This document shows, one piece after another, positions 1 through 8,263 of a DNA stretch of 64,000 nucleotides. Both the position numbers and the translations under genes were made by a program. The first letter of the stretch is position 1. Each line of letters opens with the position of its first letter. Origin of the DNA: Acrocarpospora phusangensis (GTDB lineage Bacteria > Actinomycetota > Actinomycetes > Streptosporangiales > Streptosporangiaceae); NCBI RefSeq assembly GCF_016862995.1, contig NZ_BOOA01000002.1:124001-188000 (forward strand). Direction: 5' to 3'. Below the pieces are notes generated by a model that worked only from the letters and a program-made list of their open reading frames with translations, ran no database searches and was not told the DNA's origin.

Positions 1-1051
1 TCAGCCGTACCGACATGGGGATGCCTTCGGGGGTGTGGGCGAAGACGTTTTCGAGGAGGGCGTCCACGGCGGCGGCGAGGTCGTCTGCGGAGGCGGCGAC
101 CGGGAGGGGGGAGCCGGGGAGGGACAACGTGAGGGGGCGGTCCTGTTCTTCGGCGAGTACGGACCAGAAGGTGACGCGGGCGGCGACGACGGCGGTGGCG
201 TCGCAGGAGCCGCGTTCCCTGCTCCGGCGGCGTACGTCGACGATCACAGAGGTGACGGCGCGGTCGAGAGCGTCGACGCGGGTGCCGAGGCGTTCGGCCT
301 CGTCCGGATTGGACAGGGATTCGGCTTCGAGGCGGAGACCGGTCAGGGGGGTACGGAGGCGGTGCGAGATGTCGGCGACCGATTCGCGTTCTTCATGGAG
401 GAGGGCGTCGATTCGGGTCGCCAGGTGGTTGAGGGCGAGGGCGGCGGCGCGGATCTCCGGAGGGCCGGTGGGGGTGGCACGGGCGGACAGGTCGCCGCCG
501 GCGAGACGGTGGGAGACCTGGGCGAGGCCGGTCATCGGGCGGGTGAGCGCGACCGCGAGACGATCGGCCACCAGGACGCCGAGCCCGACGAGGATCAGGC
601 CAAGCAGCAGCAGTCCAAGCCACGCCGCCTGTACGCCCCTGCTCAGATCGGCGGCAGAAAGCAGCACCCGCACCACGCTGGTCCCGGATTCGCCCTGAAC
701 TGCGACGAGGATCTCGCGTCCGCCTCCGGGGGCTTCCGCGGAGAGGCTCCGGCCGCGGGCGGCGAGATCGACGGCGGGGGAGCGTTCGGCCGGGACTCCG
801 GCGACCGTTCCATCAGGGAGGAAGACCGAGATCTGATGGCCACCTGCGGCGGACGCACGGTTCGCCGTAAGCGCGAGCGCGGCCGGGTCGACCGTGCCGA
901 TTACGGCGGCGACCGACTGGGCCTCGGTAGTGGCCTGGGCGACCGCGCCGTTCTCGGCGGCCGATCGCACCAGCAGGCCCATCGGCACCAGCATCGCGAT
1001 CAGGACGAGCGAGGTGGTCGCGGCGACCAGAAGTGCCAGCCTACGTCTCAT
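1..1051 (-). CDS. Two-component sensor histidine kinase (3' end beyond window edge)
   Basis: Membrane sensor kinase that should phosphorylate the response regulator encoded just upstream at 1209-1889. The ATG start lies at 1049-1051 on the minus strand. The first 350 residues are visible. An N-terminal membrane segment (about residues 5-27) is followed by an extracytoplasmic stretch, a second membrane segment, a HAMP-like region, and an H-box reading SHRLRTPLTGLRLE near residue 226, whose His is the predicted phosphoacceptor. An N-box-like ALLENVFAHT follows near residue 320. The catalytic G boxes lie outside the window. The gene is co-oriented with the regulator and separated from it by a 75-bp tandem repeat. 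The signal sensed is unknown. Confidence 0.88.
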   Translation of the reverse strand, partial: MRRRLALLVAATTSLVLIAMLVPMGLLVRSAAENGAVAQATTEAQSVAAVIGTVDPAALALTANRASAAGGHQISVFLPDGTVAGVPAERSPAVDLAARGRSLSAEAPGGGREILVAVQGESGTSVVRVLLSAADLSRGVQAAWLGLLLLGLILVGLGVLVADRLAVALTRPMTGLAQVSHRLAGGDLSARATPTGPPEIRAAALALNHLATRIDALLHEERESVADISHRLRTPLTGLRLEAESLSNPDEAERLGTRVDALDRAVTSVIVDVRRRSRERGSCDATAVVAARVTFWSVLAEEQDRPLTLSLPGSPLPVAASADDLAAAVDALLENVFAHTPEGIPMSVRL

Positions 1052-1058
1052 GTCGCCA

Positions 1059-1220
1059 GTCGAGTGGTCATCGGGATTCTTTCGCCGGGTCAGGTGGGGT
1101 CACAGGAGTGCTGGCCTGGGTCTCATCGGGCCGGTCGAGTGGTCATCGGGATTCTTTCGCCGGGGCAGATGGGGCAACCAGGAGTGCCGACCTGGGTTTC
1201 ATCGCGGGTCAGGTGGGGTC
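1059..1220. repeat. 75-bp tandem direct repeat, two copies plus a partial third
   Basis: The segment beginning GTCGAGTGGTCATCGGGATT at 1059 recurs at 1134, and the two 75-bp units agree closely with a handful of substitutions. A third partial unit (CGGGTCAGGTGGGGTC, about 1205-1220) overlaps the stop codon and last codons of the response regulator. The repeat fills the gap between the regulator stop and the kinase start. It could reflect duplication from the 3' end of the regulator gene, or be an RNA or protein binding element. No function is evident. Confidence 0.8.
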
Positions 1221-1889
1221 GACCAGTTTGACGCCGACGCCGCGTACGGTGTGGAGGAAACGGGGGGCTTGGGCTGTTTCGCCTAGTTTGCGGCGGAGCC
1301 AGGATAGGTGGACGTCGACGGTTTTGTCGGTGCCGCCGTAGGGGACCTGCCAGACCTCGGTGAGGAGTTCGCGTTTGGTGACGACGCGGCCGGGGCGGGA
1401 TGCCAGATACAAGAGCAGGTCGAACTCGCGGGGGGTCAGGTCGATGGGGGTGCCGTCGAGGGTGGTCTCGCGGCCGCGGACGTCCATGTGGAGGCCGCCG
1501 ACGGTGACCGTGGTGTCGGTGTCCTCCTGGCCGGTACGGCGGAGCACCGCCCGGATGCGGGCGTCCAGATGGGTGGCGGTGAACGGTTTGACCACGTAGT
1601 CGTCGGCGCCGGCGTCCAGGAGGCGTACGGTTTCCGGTTCGCCGTCGCGGGCGGTGGCGACGATGACGGGCATGCGGCTGACGGCGCGGAGCATGCGGAG
1701 CAGTTCGGTGCCGTCCAGGTCGGGGAGGCCCAGGTCGAGCACGACGAGGTCGGGCCGGGTGTCGAGGGCCAGGCGGAGGCCGTCTAGGGCGGTGGCGGCG
1801 GAGGACACGGCGTGACCACGATCGCGCAACCCCCGGACCAGGGCCGTACGGATGGTGACGTCATCCTCGACGAGCAGGACGTTTGCCAT
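1209..1889 (-). CDS. OmpR-family response regulator
   Basis: DNA-binding response regulator of 226 residues. The receiver domain spans about residues 1-115, with acidic pocket D9/D10, phospho-acceptor D52 in VLDLGLPDLDG, and switch residues T79 and K101. A winged-helix Trans_reg_C domain covers about 130-225 (LTPREFDLLLYLASRPGRVV and GVGVKLVDPT). A -10-like TAACGT (1903 to 1898 on the minus strand) sits 8 nt before the ATG, so the transcript is probably leaderless. Three 11-bp-spaced CTTAG-type repeats upstream suggest autoregulation. It is followed by its sensor kinase. Confidence 0.93.
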   Translation of the reverse strand: MANVLLVEDDVTIRTALVRGLRDRGHAVSSAATALDGLRLALDTRPDLVVLDLGLPDLDGTELLRMLRAVSRMPVIVATARDGEPETVRLLDAGADDYVVKPFTATHLDARIRAVLRRTGQEDTDTTVTVGGLHMDVRGRETTLDGTPIDLTPREFDLLLYLASRPGRVVTKRELLTEVWQVPYGGTDKTVDVHLSWLRRKLGETAQAPRFLHTVRGVGVKLVDPT

Positions 1890-1897
1890 TTGCGGCC

Positions 1898-1957
1898 ACG
1901 TTAGCCGGTCGGGAGGGGGTGCATAAGGTTCTTATCGGGGTCTTAGCGTGGGCTTAG
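1898..1957. promoter_or_regulatory. Divergent regulatory region with 11-bp-phased direct repeats and a dyad
   Basis: CTTAT at 1931, CTTAG at 1942 and CTTAG at 1953 are spaced exactly 11 bp apart, one helical turn, which is the typical layout for OmpR-family dimer sites. ATAAG (1923-1927), three bases, CTTAT (1931-1935) also forms a perfect dyad. TAACGT on the minus strand (1903-1898) is a plausible -10 for the leaderless regulator gene. The repeats fall roughly 28-60 bp upstream of that -10, a suitable place for activation. Binding by the adjacent regulator is inferred. Confidence 0.5.
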
Positions 1958-1981
1958 CGCGGGGTGGGGGATCGTGTGGGG

Positions 1982-2452
1982 GTGAATCTGCGGACGTTGC
2001 TCGGGGTTGGCGGGTGGGTTGCGGCTGTTGTCGTGGCGATGGTCGCGGGGGTCGCGGTGACGAACTCGCTGGGGTCGGCTGTGACGGGTGCGGATGTGCG
2101 GCCGCTTTCCGCTGAGGAAGTGCGGCGGCAGTTGGCCATACCGGTCACGGTGTCGCCGACTCCGGGTGTGGTCCGGTCGGCGGCGCCTGGTCCGACGATG
2201 GCTCAGACTCCTGGGGCCGCTCCTCGGGAGATTCGTGTCATCGCCACGCGGGGCGGGTCTGTTGTGGCTTCCTGCGTGTCCGGGCAGGTGTCGTTGCTCT
2301 CTTGGACGCCGGCGCAGGGGTATCAGGTGGACGATGTTCATGCCGGTCCTGATGATCGGGCCAAATTGAAGTTCGAGGCCGAGGAAGCGGAGACCGAGAT
2401 CGAGATTCACTGCGAAGGTGACCGGCCGGTTTTTCGTGAAAAATCCGACTGA
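1982..2452 (+). CDS. Small exported or membrane-anchored protein, unknown function
   Basis: About 156 residues with one N-terminal hydrophobic segment (GWVAAVVVAMVAGVAV), a Pro/Thr-rich linker and a predicted extracytoplasmic domain with two Cys (VASCVSGQVSLLSW and EIHCEGD) that could form a disulfide. I do not recognise a family. GTG codons at 1964, 1976 and 1982 are in frame. The last is preferred because a GGGGGAT Shine-Dalgarno-like run lies about 9 nt upstream. The gene is divergent from the two-component regulator and probably shares its regulatory region, so it may be a target of that system or an accessory to its sensor. Confidence 0.6.
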   Translation: MNLRTLLGVGGWVAAVVVAMVAGVAVTNSLGSAVTGADVRPLSAEEVRRQLAIPVTVSPTPGVVRSAAPGPTMAQTPGAAPREIRVIATRGGSVVASCVSGQVSLLSWTPAQGYQVDDVHAGPDDRAKLKFEAEEAETEIEIHCEGDRPVFREKSD

Positions 2453-2485
2453 GCCGGTTGGTTGCGCGCCGTTATCCGGCGCCGT

Positions 2486-3937
2486 TTACGGCTTTTTGCA
2501 GATGTTTTGGGTGGCGGTTTTGGTGGTGGGGGTGGAGATGGCGGTCGGGGTTGGTTTGGGGGTGGAGATCGTGGGCTTGTGGACGGTGTTGTTCTGGGCG
2601 CCGAGGATCACTTCGATGCCGTCGATGTCGACCTCGCGGAGCTCCGCTCCCGGAAAGGCGGCCGAGACCGTGCGGGCGGAGTCGAGGCGCGTCGGGCCGT
2701 ACCGGATGATGGTGTTCTTGTAGCTGCGGGTGGCGGTGTCGCCGGGAGCGGTGGGCACGAGGAAGCCGGCGTCGAGGAGCGCGGCCTTGGTCCGCGCCCC
2801 GAGCCCGGTGACCATGGTCCCGTTGCGGAGACGGATGGCGATGCGGTTGGGCGCGATCGTCGCCGCGGTGGGCGACGGCGAGGGTGAGGCCGTGGGCGAC
2901 TTGCTGGGCCTGACCGCCGGAACCAGCGGCTGGTCATTGTTGATCCGCTGGAACATCTCCCGAGCCGCGGGCTTGTCCCACAACACCGCGGATTCCCCGG
3001 TGGGCGTCCGGTAGTTCACATCCGTCAGCGGCACGGTCGCGAAGGACACATCATCGGTGGACACGTCCTTGAGCTGCGTCGCCAGACCGAGGAAGTCCTC
3101 GGCGAGCGCCTGATCCACGGTGAGCGTCCGCAGCGTCGAATCGACCAGCGCCCCCAGCTTGACCGGATTCGTCAGCGTGTCACCGCTCAACGCCTTCCCC
3201 AGCAACGCCGAGATCACCTGCTGCTGCCGGTCGATGCGATCCAGGTCGGCCCGCCCGGTGGCCCGCGTCCGCGCGTAGTGCAGCGCGTTGACCCCGTTCA
3301 GCTCGTGCGTCCCGGCCGCCAGCTGCAACTTGGTCTTGCTGTCGTTGATCGCGACAGGCGTGCACACCGTGACCCCGCCGAGCGCCTCGACGACATCGAT
3401 GAAACCCATCACGTTGACCGCGACGTAGTGGTTGATCCGCAGTCCCGTCGCCTGCTGCACGGTCTGCACCGCCAGCTTCGCCCCACCGAACTGGTACGCG
3501 GCGTTGATCTTGTGCGGCCCCTGCCCCGGCACGTCCACCCAGGTGTCCCTGGGCAACGACACCACGGTCACCTTCCGCTGGTCGGCGGACAGGTGGATCA
3601 CCATCATGGTGTCCGTACGCTCCCCGGTCTGACGCCCGAGATGCAGCTGGTTCTGCTCTTTCCGCGTGAGGTTGTCGCGTTTGTCCACCCCGACGAGCAG
3701 GATGTTCAGCGCCCCCCGCGACGAGGATCCGGCCGTGCCCGCGTCCACGGACTCGATCTGCCCGATCAGATACTCGGGAATGGCCCACGCGAATCCGGAC
3801 CCGACCAGCACCAGGCTGGAGAGCGTCGCCGTGATCACCAGCGACCGGACGCTGGTGCGGGTGCGGCGGGTGCGGGGTGCTGAGACTCGGACCCCGCCGT
3901 AGGCGTCCCCGCCCACGCGCACACCCGAGTCCTCCAC
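2486..3937 (-). CDS. LCP-family (LytR-CpsA-Psr) cell-wall polymer ligase
   Basis: About 483 residues. LCP proteins transfer lipid-linked glycopolymers to peptidoglycan on the outer membrane face. A short basic N-terminus and one membrane segment (VITATLSSLVLVGSGFAWAI) precede the LCP domain, with NILLVGVDKRDN, RTDTMMVIHLS, VVSLPRDTWVDVPG and HYARTRATGRADLDRIDRQQ carrying the conserved Asp/Arg pyrophosphate-binding residues. A LytR_C domain (IAIRLRNGTMVTGLG onward) follows a Pro/Ser linker. I place the start at the GTG at 3937, preceded by AAGGGGGA, rather than the in-frame start 28 codons upstream. Its position at the edge of the polymer cluster suggests it attaches that product. Confidence 0.9.
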   Translation of the reverse strand: MEDSGVRVGGDAYGGVRVSAPRTRRTRTSVRSLVITATLSSLVLVGSGFAWAIPEYLIGQIESVDAGTAGSSSRGALNILLVGVDKRDNLTRKEQNQLHLGRQTGERTDTMMVIHLSADQRKVTVVSLPRDTWVDVPGQGPHKINAAYQFGGAKLAVQTVQQATGLRINHYVAVNVMGFIDVVEALGGVTVCTPVAINDSKTKLQLAAGTHELNGVNALHYARTRATGRADLDRIDRQQQVISALLGKALSGDTLTNPVKLGALVDSTLRTLTVDQALAEDFLGLATQLKDVSTDDVSFATVPLTDVNYRTPTGESAVLWDKPAAREMFQRINNDQPLVPAVRPSKSPTASPSPSPTAATIAPNRIAIRLRNGTMVTGLGARTKAALLDAGFLVPTAPGDTATRSYKNTIIRYGPTRLDSARTVSAAFPGAELREVDIDGIEVILGAQNNTVHKPTISTPKPTPTAISTPTTKTATQNICKKP

Positions 3938-4038
3938 CGGTCCCCCTTGAGGTTGCCGTCTACGCCCCTTCGTACAGTAGCGTGAGCGCAGCCACGAACC
4001 CCTTCCCCGACGCGCCCCCACACAGTCTGTCGAGTCTG

Positions 4039-5040
4039 ATGAGCCCTTCTGTCTCCGTCATCATGCCGGTCCTCAACGAGGAGAGGCACCTGCGCGAAGC
4101 CGTACAGCAGGTGCTTGACCAGGACTACGACGGCGCGATCGAAGTCGTGCTGGCCGTGGGCCCGTCGCGGGACCGGACGCAGGAGGTGGCGGACTCGATC
4201 GCGGCGGCGGACCCGCGGGTCACGGTGGTCGCCAACCCGACCGGGCGCACGCCGAACGCGCTCAACGCGGCCATCGAGGCGTCCCGCAACGAGATCGTCG
4301 CCCGGGTGGACGGGCACGCCATGCTGCCGAAGGACTACCTGCGCACGGCGGTCGACACGCTCCGGCAGACCGGCGCGGACAATGTGGGCGGGATCATGGC
4401 CGCCGAGGGTGTCACCGCCTTCGAGCAGGCCGTCGCCCGCGCGATGACGTCGAAGATCGGGGTCGGCAACGCGGCCTTCCACGTGGGCGGCGAGGGCGGC
4501 CCGGCCGACACCGTCTACCTGGGGGTGTTCCGCCGGGAGGCGCTGGAGCGCGTCGGCGGCTACGACGAGCACTTCCAGCGCGCCCAGGACTGGGAGATGA
4601 ACCACCGCATCCGCGAGACGGGCGGCCTGGTGTGGTTCCAGCCGAAGATGCGCGTCTCCTACCGGCCCCGCCCGAACGCGCGCGCGCTGGCCAAGCAGTA
4701 CTTCCACTACGGCCGCTGGCGGCGCGTGGTGGCCCGCACCCACCAGGGCACGATCAACCTGCGCTACCTGGCCCCTCCGGCGGCGGTGCTGGGCATCGTG
4801 TTCGGCCTGGCGCTCACGCCGTTCCTCTGGCCGGCCGTGCTGGTGCCCGGCCTCTACCTGGCCGCGATCCTGGCCGCCACGCCGCTGACCGGCCGCGGCC
4901 TGTCCGGCGCCGCGCTGGTCCGGCTCCCGCTCGTGTACGTGACGATGCATTTGTCGTGGGGCGCCGGCTTCCTCACCAGCCCTTCGCGCCTCAGCAAGCC
5001 ACGCCCGGCGGGCACCGATCTACAGGACCTCTTCCACTAG
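4039..5040 (+). CDS. Family 2 glycosyltransferase (ExoA-like) with C-terminal membrane segments
   Basis: About 333 residues. The GT-A fold opens with VSVIMPVLNEERHLREAV. The acidic motif is ARVDGHAML, the acceptor region is GGYDEHFQRAQDWEMNHRIR (the ED-type catalytic base motif of GT2), and two or three hydrophobic segments lie near the C-terminus (AAVLGIVFGLALTPFLWPAV onward). The family transfers sugars from NDP-sugars to lipid-linked intermediates on the cytoplasmic face. The ATG at 4039 gives the canonical family N-terminus. The 3' end overlaps the convergent TagF-like gene by 50 nt. The sugar and acceptor are unknown. Confidence 0.85.
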   Translation: MSPSVSVIMPVLNEERHLREAVQQVLDQDYDGAIEVVLAVGPSRDRTQEVADSIAAADPRVTVVANPTGRTPNALNAAIEASRNEIVARVDGHAMLPKDYLRTAVDTLRQTGADNVGGIMAAEGVTAFEQAVARAMTSKIGVGNAAFHVGGEGGPADTVYLGVFRREALERVGGYDEHFQRAQDWEMNHRIRETGGLVWFQPKMRVSYRPRPNARALAKQYFHYGRWRRVVARTHQGTINLRYLAPPAAVLGIVFGLALTPFLWPAVLVPGLYLAAILAATPLTGRGLSGAALVRLPLVYVTMHLSWGAGFLTSPSRLSKPRPAGTDLQDLFH

Positions 5041-6730
5041 TCCTGCCCGCCCGCCGGCAGGCGTTGTCCACCGCCCGCCGGAACCTCCCCATCGCGTCCC
5101 CTTCCCCCAGGAGATATCCCCGCAGCGCCCGCCGCTCCTCCGTCAGCGCGTCCTCGTCCTTGTCCAGCTGGGCGAGGATCTCCGGCAGTTCGGTCAGCTC
5201 CCTGCCCAGCAGGTAGGCCGCCCGCGCCGTCGGGTGCCGCTCGCGGAAGTCGGCGGCGGGCCGCCCGGCCACGTTGGTCACCGCGTACGGCTTGCCGCTG
5301 GCCACGAAGTCGGCGACCACGCTGGAGATGTCGCTGACCAGCAGGTCGGCCTGGTTGAAGCAGGCGTAGAGGTCGTCGGTGGCGACGCGTCCCGCCGGCT
5401 GCCCGGCTCTGGCGATCACGGCCAGGACGCGGCGGTGGGCGGCGCGGGCGGCCGGGCAGCGGTGGCCGATGAGCGGGTGCGGCTTGTAGATGAGGCGTAC
5501 GGAGTGGTCCAGCAGGGCCTGGACGAGCTGGGGTCCCATGGCGGCCACCGAACTGTGGAACAGCTCGTCGGTCCAGCCCTCCCACGTCGGCGCGTACAGC
5601 ACGGTCCGGTACGGCGTCGCCGGCCGTTCGCCCGTGATCCCGGCCAGCTGGGGCCGCCCGACCTCGACGATGGCGGAGTCCGGCACGCCCACGGCCGCCC
5701 GCCGGTAACGGTCACGGCCGGCCGGACCGGCCACCCAGACTTCGTCGTACACCTTCGTGAAGGGGTTGAAGGACGCCTCCTTGTCGCTGTCGCCGTGGCC
5801 GATGAAGACGCTGACCAGGCCGGGCGTGCGGAGCATGTGGATGTTGTTGCCGACGTTGGAGGCGAACAGGGCGACCCGGGCGGTGTCCAGGCCGCGGAAG
5901 TTCATCATGTCCACGGCGGAGGGGATGCAGAGCACGGGCAGCGTGGTCGGGCCGAGCCCGCCGAGCAGCGCCCGCTCGCGCAGCACGATGACGGCCCGCC
6001 GGTCGAGGCCGGCCAGGACCGGCAGCCACATGGACGCCTGGTAGACGGAGTCGGCGGGGCCGGAGAAGTAGAGGAGCACCTCCGGCCGGTACGCGCGCAC
6101 CCGCTCGTCCACCGCCCGGATCACCCGGCGCCGGTCGGCCAGGGGACCCACCCGGCGTACGTGCCAGAGCAGGACGAGCGTGGCGCCCGCCATCAGCAGC
6201 AGCGCGGCTCCGGCCCCGAGCGCGCCCGGCCAGGCGGCTCCGGTCAGCGCGCCCGCGGCGGTCAGCCCGACCGGCAGCACGTCCAGGTAGAGCAGCCGCA
6301 CCCCGCGCCAGGAGAGCAGCGCCTCGGGCGGCGCGGCGGGGAACACCACGCCGAGGTTGCGGCTCTCGACCGGTTTGAGGGCATGACAGCGCCGCAGGTA
6401 CAGCGCCAGCCCGGTCTGTACGGCCCGCATGCCGTGGCACAGGAACAGTCCGGCGGCCAGCAGCGCGAACCACCGCGACTCCGGGCCGATCGCCCGCGCC
6501 AGCAGCAGCACGGCGGCCGTCTCCCGGGTGAGGAACCGCACGGTCGCCCCCAGATGCACCCGGCTCAGCTGGATCGCGACGGATTTCGGCAGCTTCGCCT
6601 CCGCCGCGTACGACACCGCGCAGGCGGCCGCGAACACCCACGGCCACGGACAGAGCGCCGCTACCACCAGAACCGGATAAGCCCCCAGAAGCGCAGCGGT
6701 GACCAAGGCCCCCCGGAAAGATCCCCCCAT
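4991..6730 (-). CDS. CDP-glycerol/CDP-ribitol glycerophosphotransferase-like polymerase (TagF-type)
   Basis: 579 residues. The N-terminal third has several hydrophobic segments. The C-terminal half matches the Glyphos_transf family that polymerises glycerol- or ribitol-phosphate from CDP-polyols: VFIGHGDSDKEASFNPFTKV, VGRPQL, VLYAPTWEGW, RLIYKPHPLIGHR (the conserved KxHP) and LLVSDISSVVADFVASGKPY (the DxSS motif). The start lies 9 nt after the stop of the fused CDP-ribitol synthase, so the two are co-transcribed and likely use the same donor. Whether it is a primase, polymerase or single-unit transferase cannot be told. The convergent overlap with the GT2 gene is 50 nt. Confidence 0.85.
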   Translation of the reverse strand: MGGSFRGALVTAALLGAYPVLVVAALCPWPWVFAAACAVSYAAEAKLPKSVAIQLSRVHLGATVRFLTRETAAVLLLARAIGPESRWFALLAAGLFLCHGMRAVQTGLALYLRRCHALKPVESRNLGVVFPAAPPEALLSWRGVRLLYLDVLPVGLTAAGALTGAAWPGALGAGAALLLMAGATLVLLWHVRRVGPLADRRRVIRAVDERVRAYRPEVLLYFSGPADSVYQASMWLPVLAGLDRRAVIVLRERALLGGLGPTTLPVLCIPSAVDMMNFRGLDTARVALFASNVGNNIHMLRTPGLVSVFIGHGDSDKEASFNPFTKVYDEVWVAGPAGRDRYRRAAVGVPDSAIVEVGRPQLAGITGERPATPYRTVLYAPTWEGWTDELFHSSVAAMGPQLVQALLDHSVRLIYKPHPLIGHRCPAARAAHRRVLAVIARAGQPAGRVATDDLYACFNQADLLVSDISSVVADFVASGKPYAVTNVAGRPAADFRERHPTARAAYLLGRELTELPEILAQLDKDEDALTEERRALRGYLLGEGDAMGRFRRAVDNACRRAGRTSGRGPVDRCPPGVAC

Positions 6731-6739
6731 GAGGGGTGC

Positions 6740-8137
6740 TTACCCATCGATGCGCACATCGACCACTTGTCCGGTTAGGTCTGATATGAGCACTTCTACG
6801 CTGGTTCTGGCGACCTCCTTGGCGGACAGCAGGCTGGTCGGCGGCTCCTCGCCGAAGGCCCGCAACCGCATCGGCGTGGCCGTACGCTCCGGGTTGACGC
6901 AGTTGACCCGGATGCCGTGCTCGGCCCACTCGTCGGCCAGCGCCTGGGTCAGGTTGACGACGGCGGCCTTGGCGGAGGAGTAGAGGCTGTAGTCGGCCCG
7001 GCCCCGGGTGTAGGAGCTGGAGGTGTAGAGCAGCAGGTGGCCGTGGGTCTGGGCCAAATACCTGAAGGACGCCCTGGCGATGTTGACCGGGCCCAGGTAG
7101 TTGACCCCGATGGCCTCCTCGATCGTGGCGTGGTCGGCGTCGCCGAGCTTGCCCATGTGCAGCACGGCGGCCGTGTTGACCACGTAGTCGATCCGGCCGG
7201 TCTCGGCGTGCACCCGGGCCAGCGCCTCCGCCACCGCCTTCTCGTCCTGGACCTTCGTGTCGGTCTCGGTACGGGAGAAGGAGTAGACGGTGGCGCCGTG
7301 CTCCTTGGCCAGGTCCACGATGTCGGCGCCGATGCCGTACGAGCCGCCGAAGACCACCAGGGTGCGGCCGTCCAGCCGCTCGGCGTAGGAGACGGGGGCG
7401 GGCGCGGTGGCGGCGGCCAGCTGGAAGAGCTTGTCGGCGATGAAGACGTCCACCGGGTGGGTGACCTTCATGTTGTGCTCGCTGCCCGCCACGATGAAGA
7501 TCGGCACGTCCGGGCGGTAGCGCAGCATGACGCCGCAGTCGTCGGTGGCGGGCTGCTTGTCGAAGTCGGGATCGGCCAGCGCCCGCGCGTACGCGTCCCT
7601 GATCACCGACAGCCGGAAGCACTGCGGGGTCTGGCCGCGCCGCAGCCGCGCCCGGTCCGGGATGTCCCTGATGATCTCCCCGGCCGGGCCGGGCACCGCG
7701 ACCACGACCGTGTCCGAGGACGGGATGGCCGTGTCCACGGCCTGGTACTCGGCCAGCGCGGTCACGCAGTCGCCGATGATGCGCGGCTCCACCAGCGGCC
7801 GGACCGCGTCGTGCAGCAGCACGTCGCACTCCCGGTCGCCGAGCGCCCGCAACGCGATCCAGGTGGACTCGGTCCGGGTCGAGCCGCCGTCCAGGATCTG
7901 GGTCACCTTCCTGAACCGGTTCTTCGCCACCAGGGCGGCCACCTCGCCGGTGAAACCGGGAGTCATCAGGACGACGACCTCGTCGATGTCCGGATGGCTG
8001 TCGAAGGCCGCGATCGTGTGCTCCAGGATGCTCTTCCCGGCGATCTTCAACAGCTGTTTGGGGGTGTTCAGCCCCACACGCTGGCCGATGCCGCCGGCCA
8101 GCACCACACCAACGGTCGGCAAACGTGAACCCATCAT
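6740..8137 (-). CDS. Fused ribitol-5-phosphate cytidylyltransferase / SDR reductase (CDP-ribitol synthase, Bcs1/Acs1-like)
   Basis: About 465 residues. The N-terminal half is an IspD/TarI-type cytidylyltransferase: VGVVLAGGIGQRVGLNTPKQ, LHDAVRPLV, and the GQTPQCFR and ATDDCGVMLR segments. The C-terminal half is a short-chain dehydrogenase with GGSYGIGADI, NTAAVL, and a catalytic YSLYSSAKAA (YxxxK). The same fusion in Haemophilus makes CDP-ribitol from ribulose-5-phosphate and CTP with NAD(P)H. Three consecutive ATGs (8140, 8137, 8134) follow GGGGAGG. The second has the best spacing (6 nt). The gene is directly upstream of the TagF-like polymerase, which supports poly(ribitol-phosphate) or ribitol-containing polymer synthesis. 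Confidence 0.86.
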   Translation of the reverse strand: MMGSRLPTVGVVLAGGIGQRVGLNTPKQLLKIAGKSILEHTIAAFDSHPDIDEVVVLMTPGFTGEVAALVAKNRFRKVTQILDGGSTRTESTWIALRALGDRECDVLLHDAVRPLVEPRIIGDCVTALAEYQAVDTAIPSSDTVVVAVPGPAGEIIRDIPDRARLRRGQTPQCFRLSVIRDAYARALADPDFDKQPATDDCGVMLRYRPDVPIFIVAGSEHNMKVTHPVDVFIADKLFQLAAATAPAPVSYAERLDGRTLVVFGGSYGIGADIVDLAKEHGATVYSFSRTETDTKVQDEKAVAEALARVHAETGRIDYVVNTAAVLHMGKLGDADHATIEEAIGVNYLGPVNIARASFRYLAQTHGHLLLYTSSSYTRGRADYSLYSSAKAAVVNLTQALADEWAEHGIRVNCVNPERTATPMRLRAFGEEPPTSLLSAKEVARTSVEVLISDLTGQVVDVRIDG

Positions 8138-8263
8138 CATGATCCTCCCCGACGAGCACCATACCCTTGGGGGCGATTGCTCATCAGTGATCGCTCGGTT
8201 ACTTTGCGAGGTAGTGGTCGGGTATGTGCTATGGACGTCGTCTCTGAGCGAAGGCGGTCTGAC

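Noticed and set aside
5712-8162. Minus-strand open frame of about 816 codons
   Set aside because: It overlaps the CDP-ribitol synthase and TagF-like genes out of frame and has no domain motifs.
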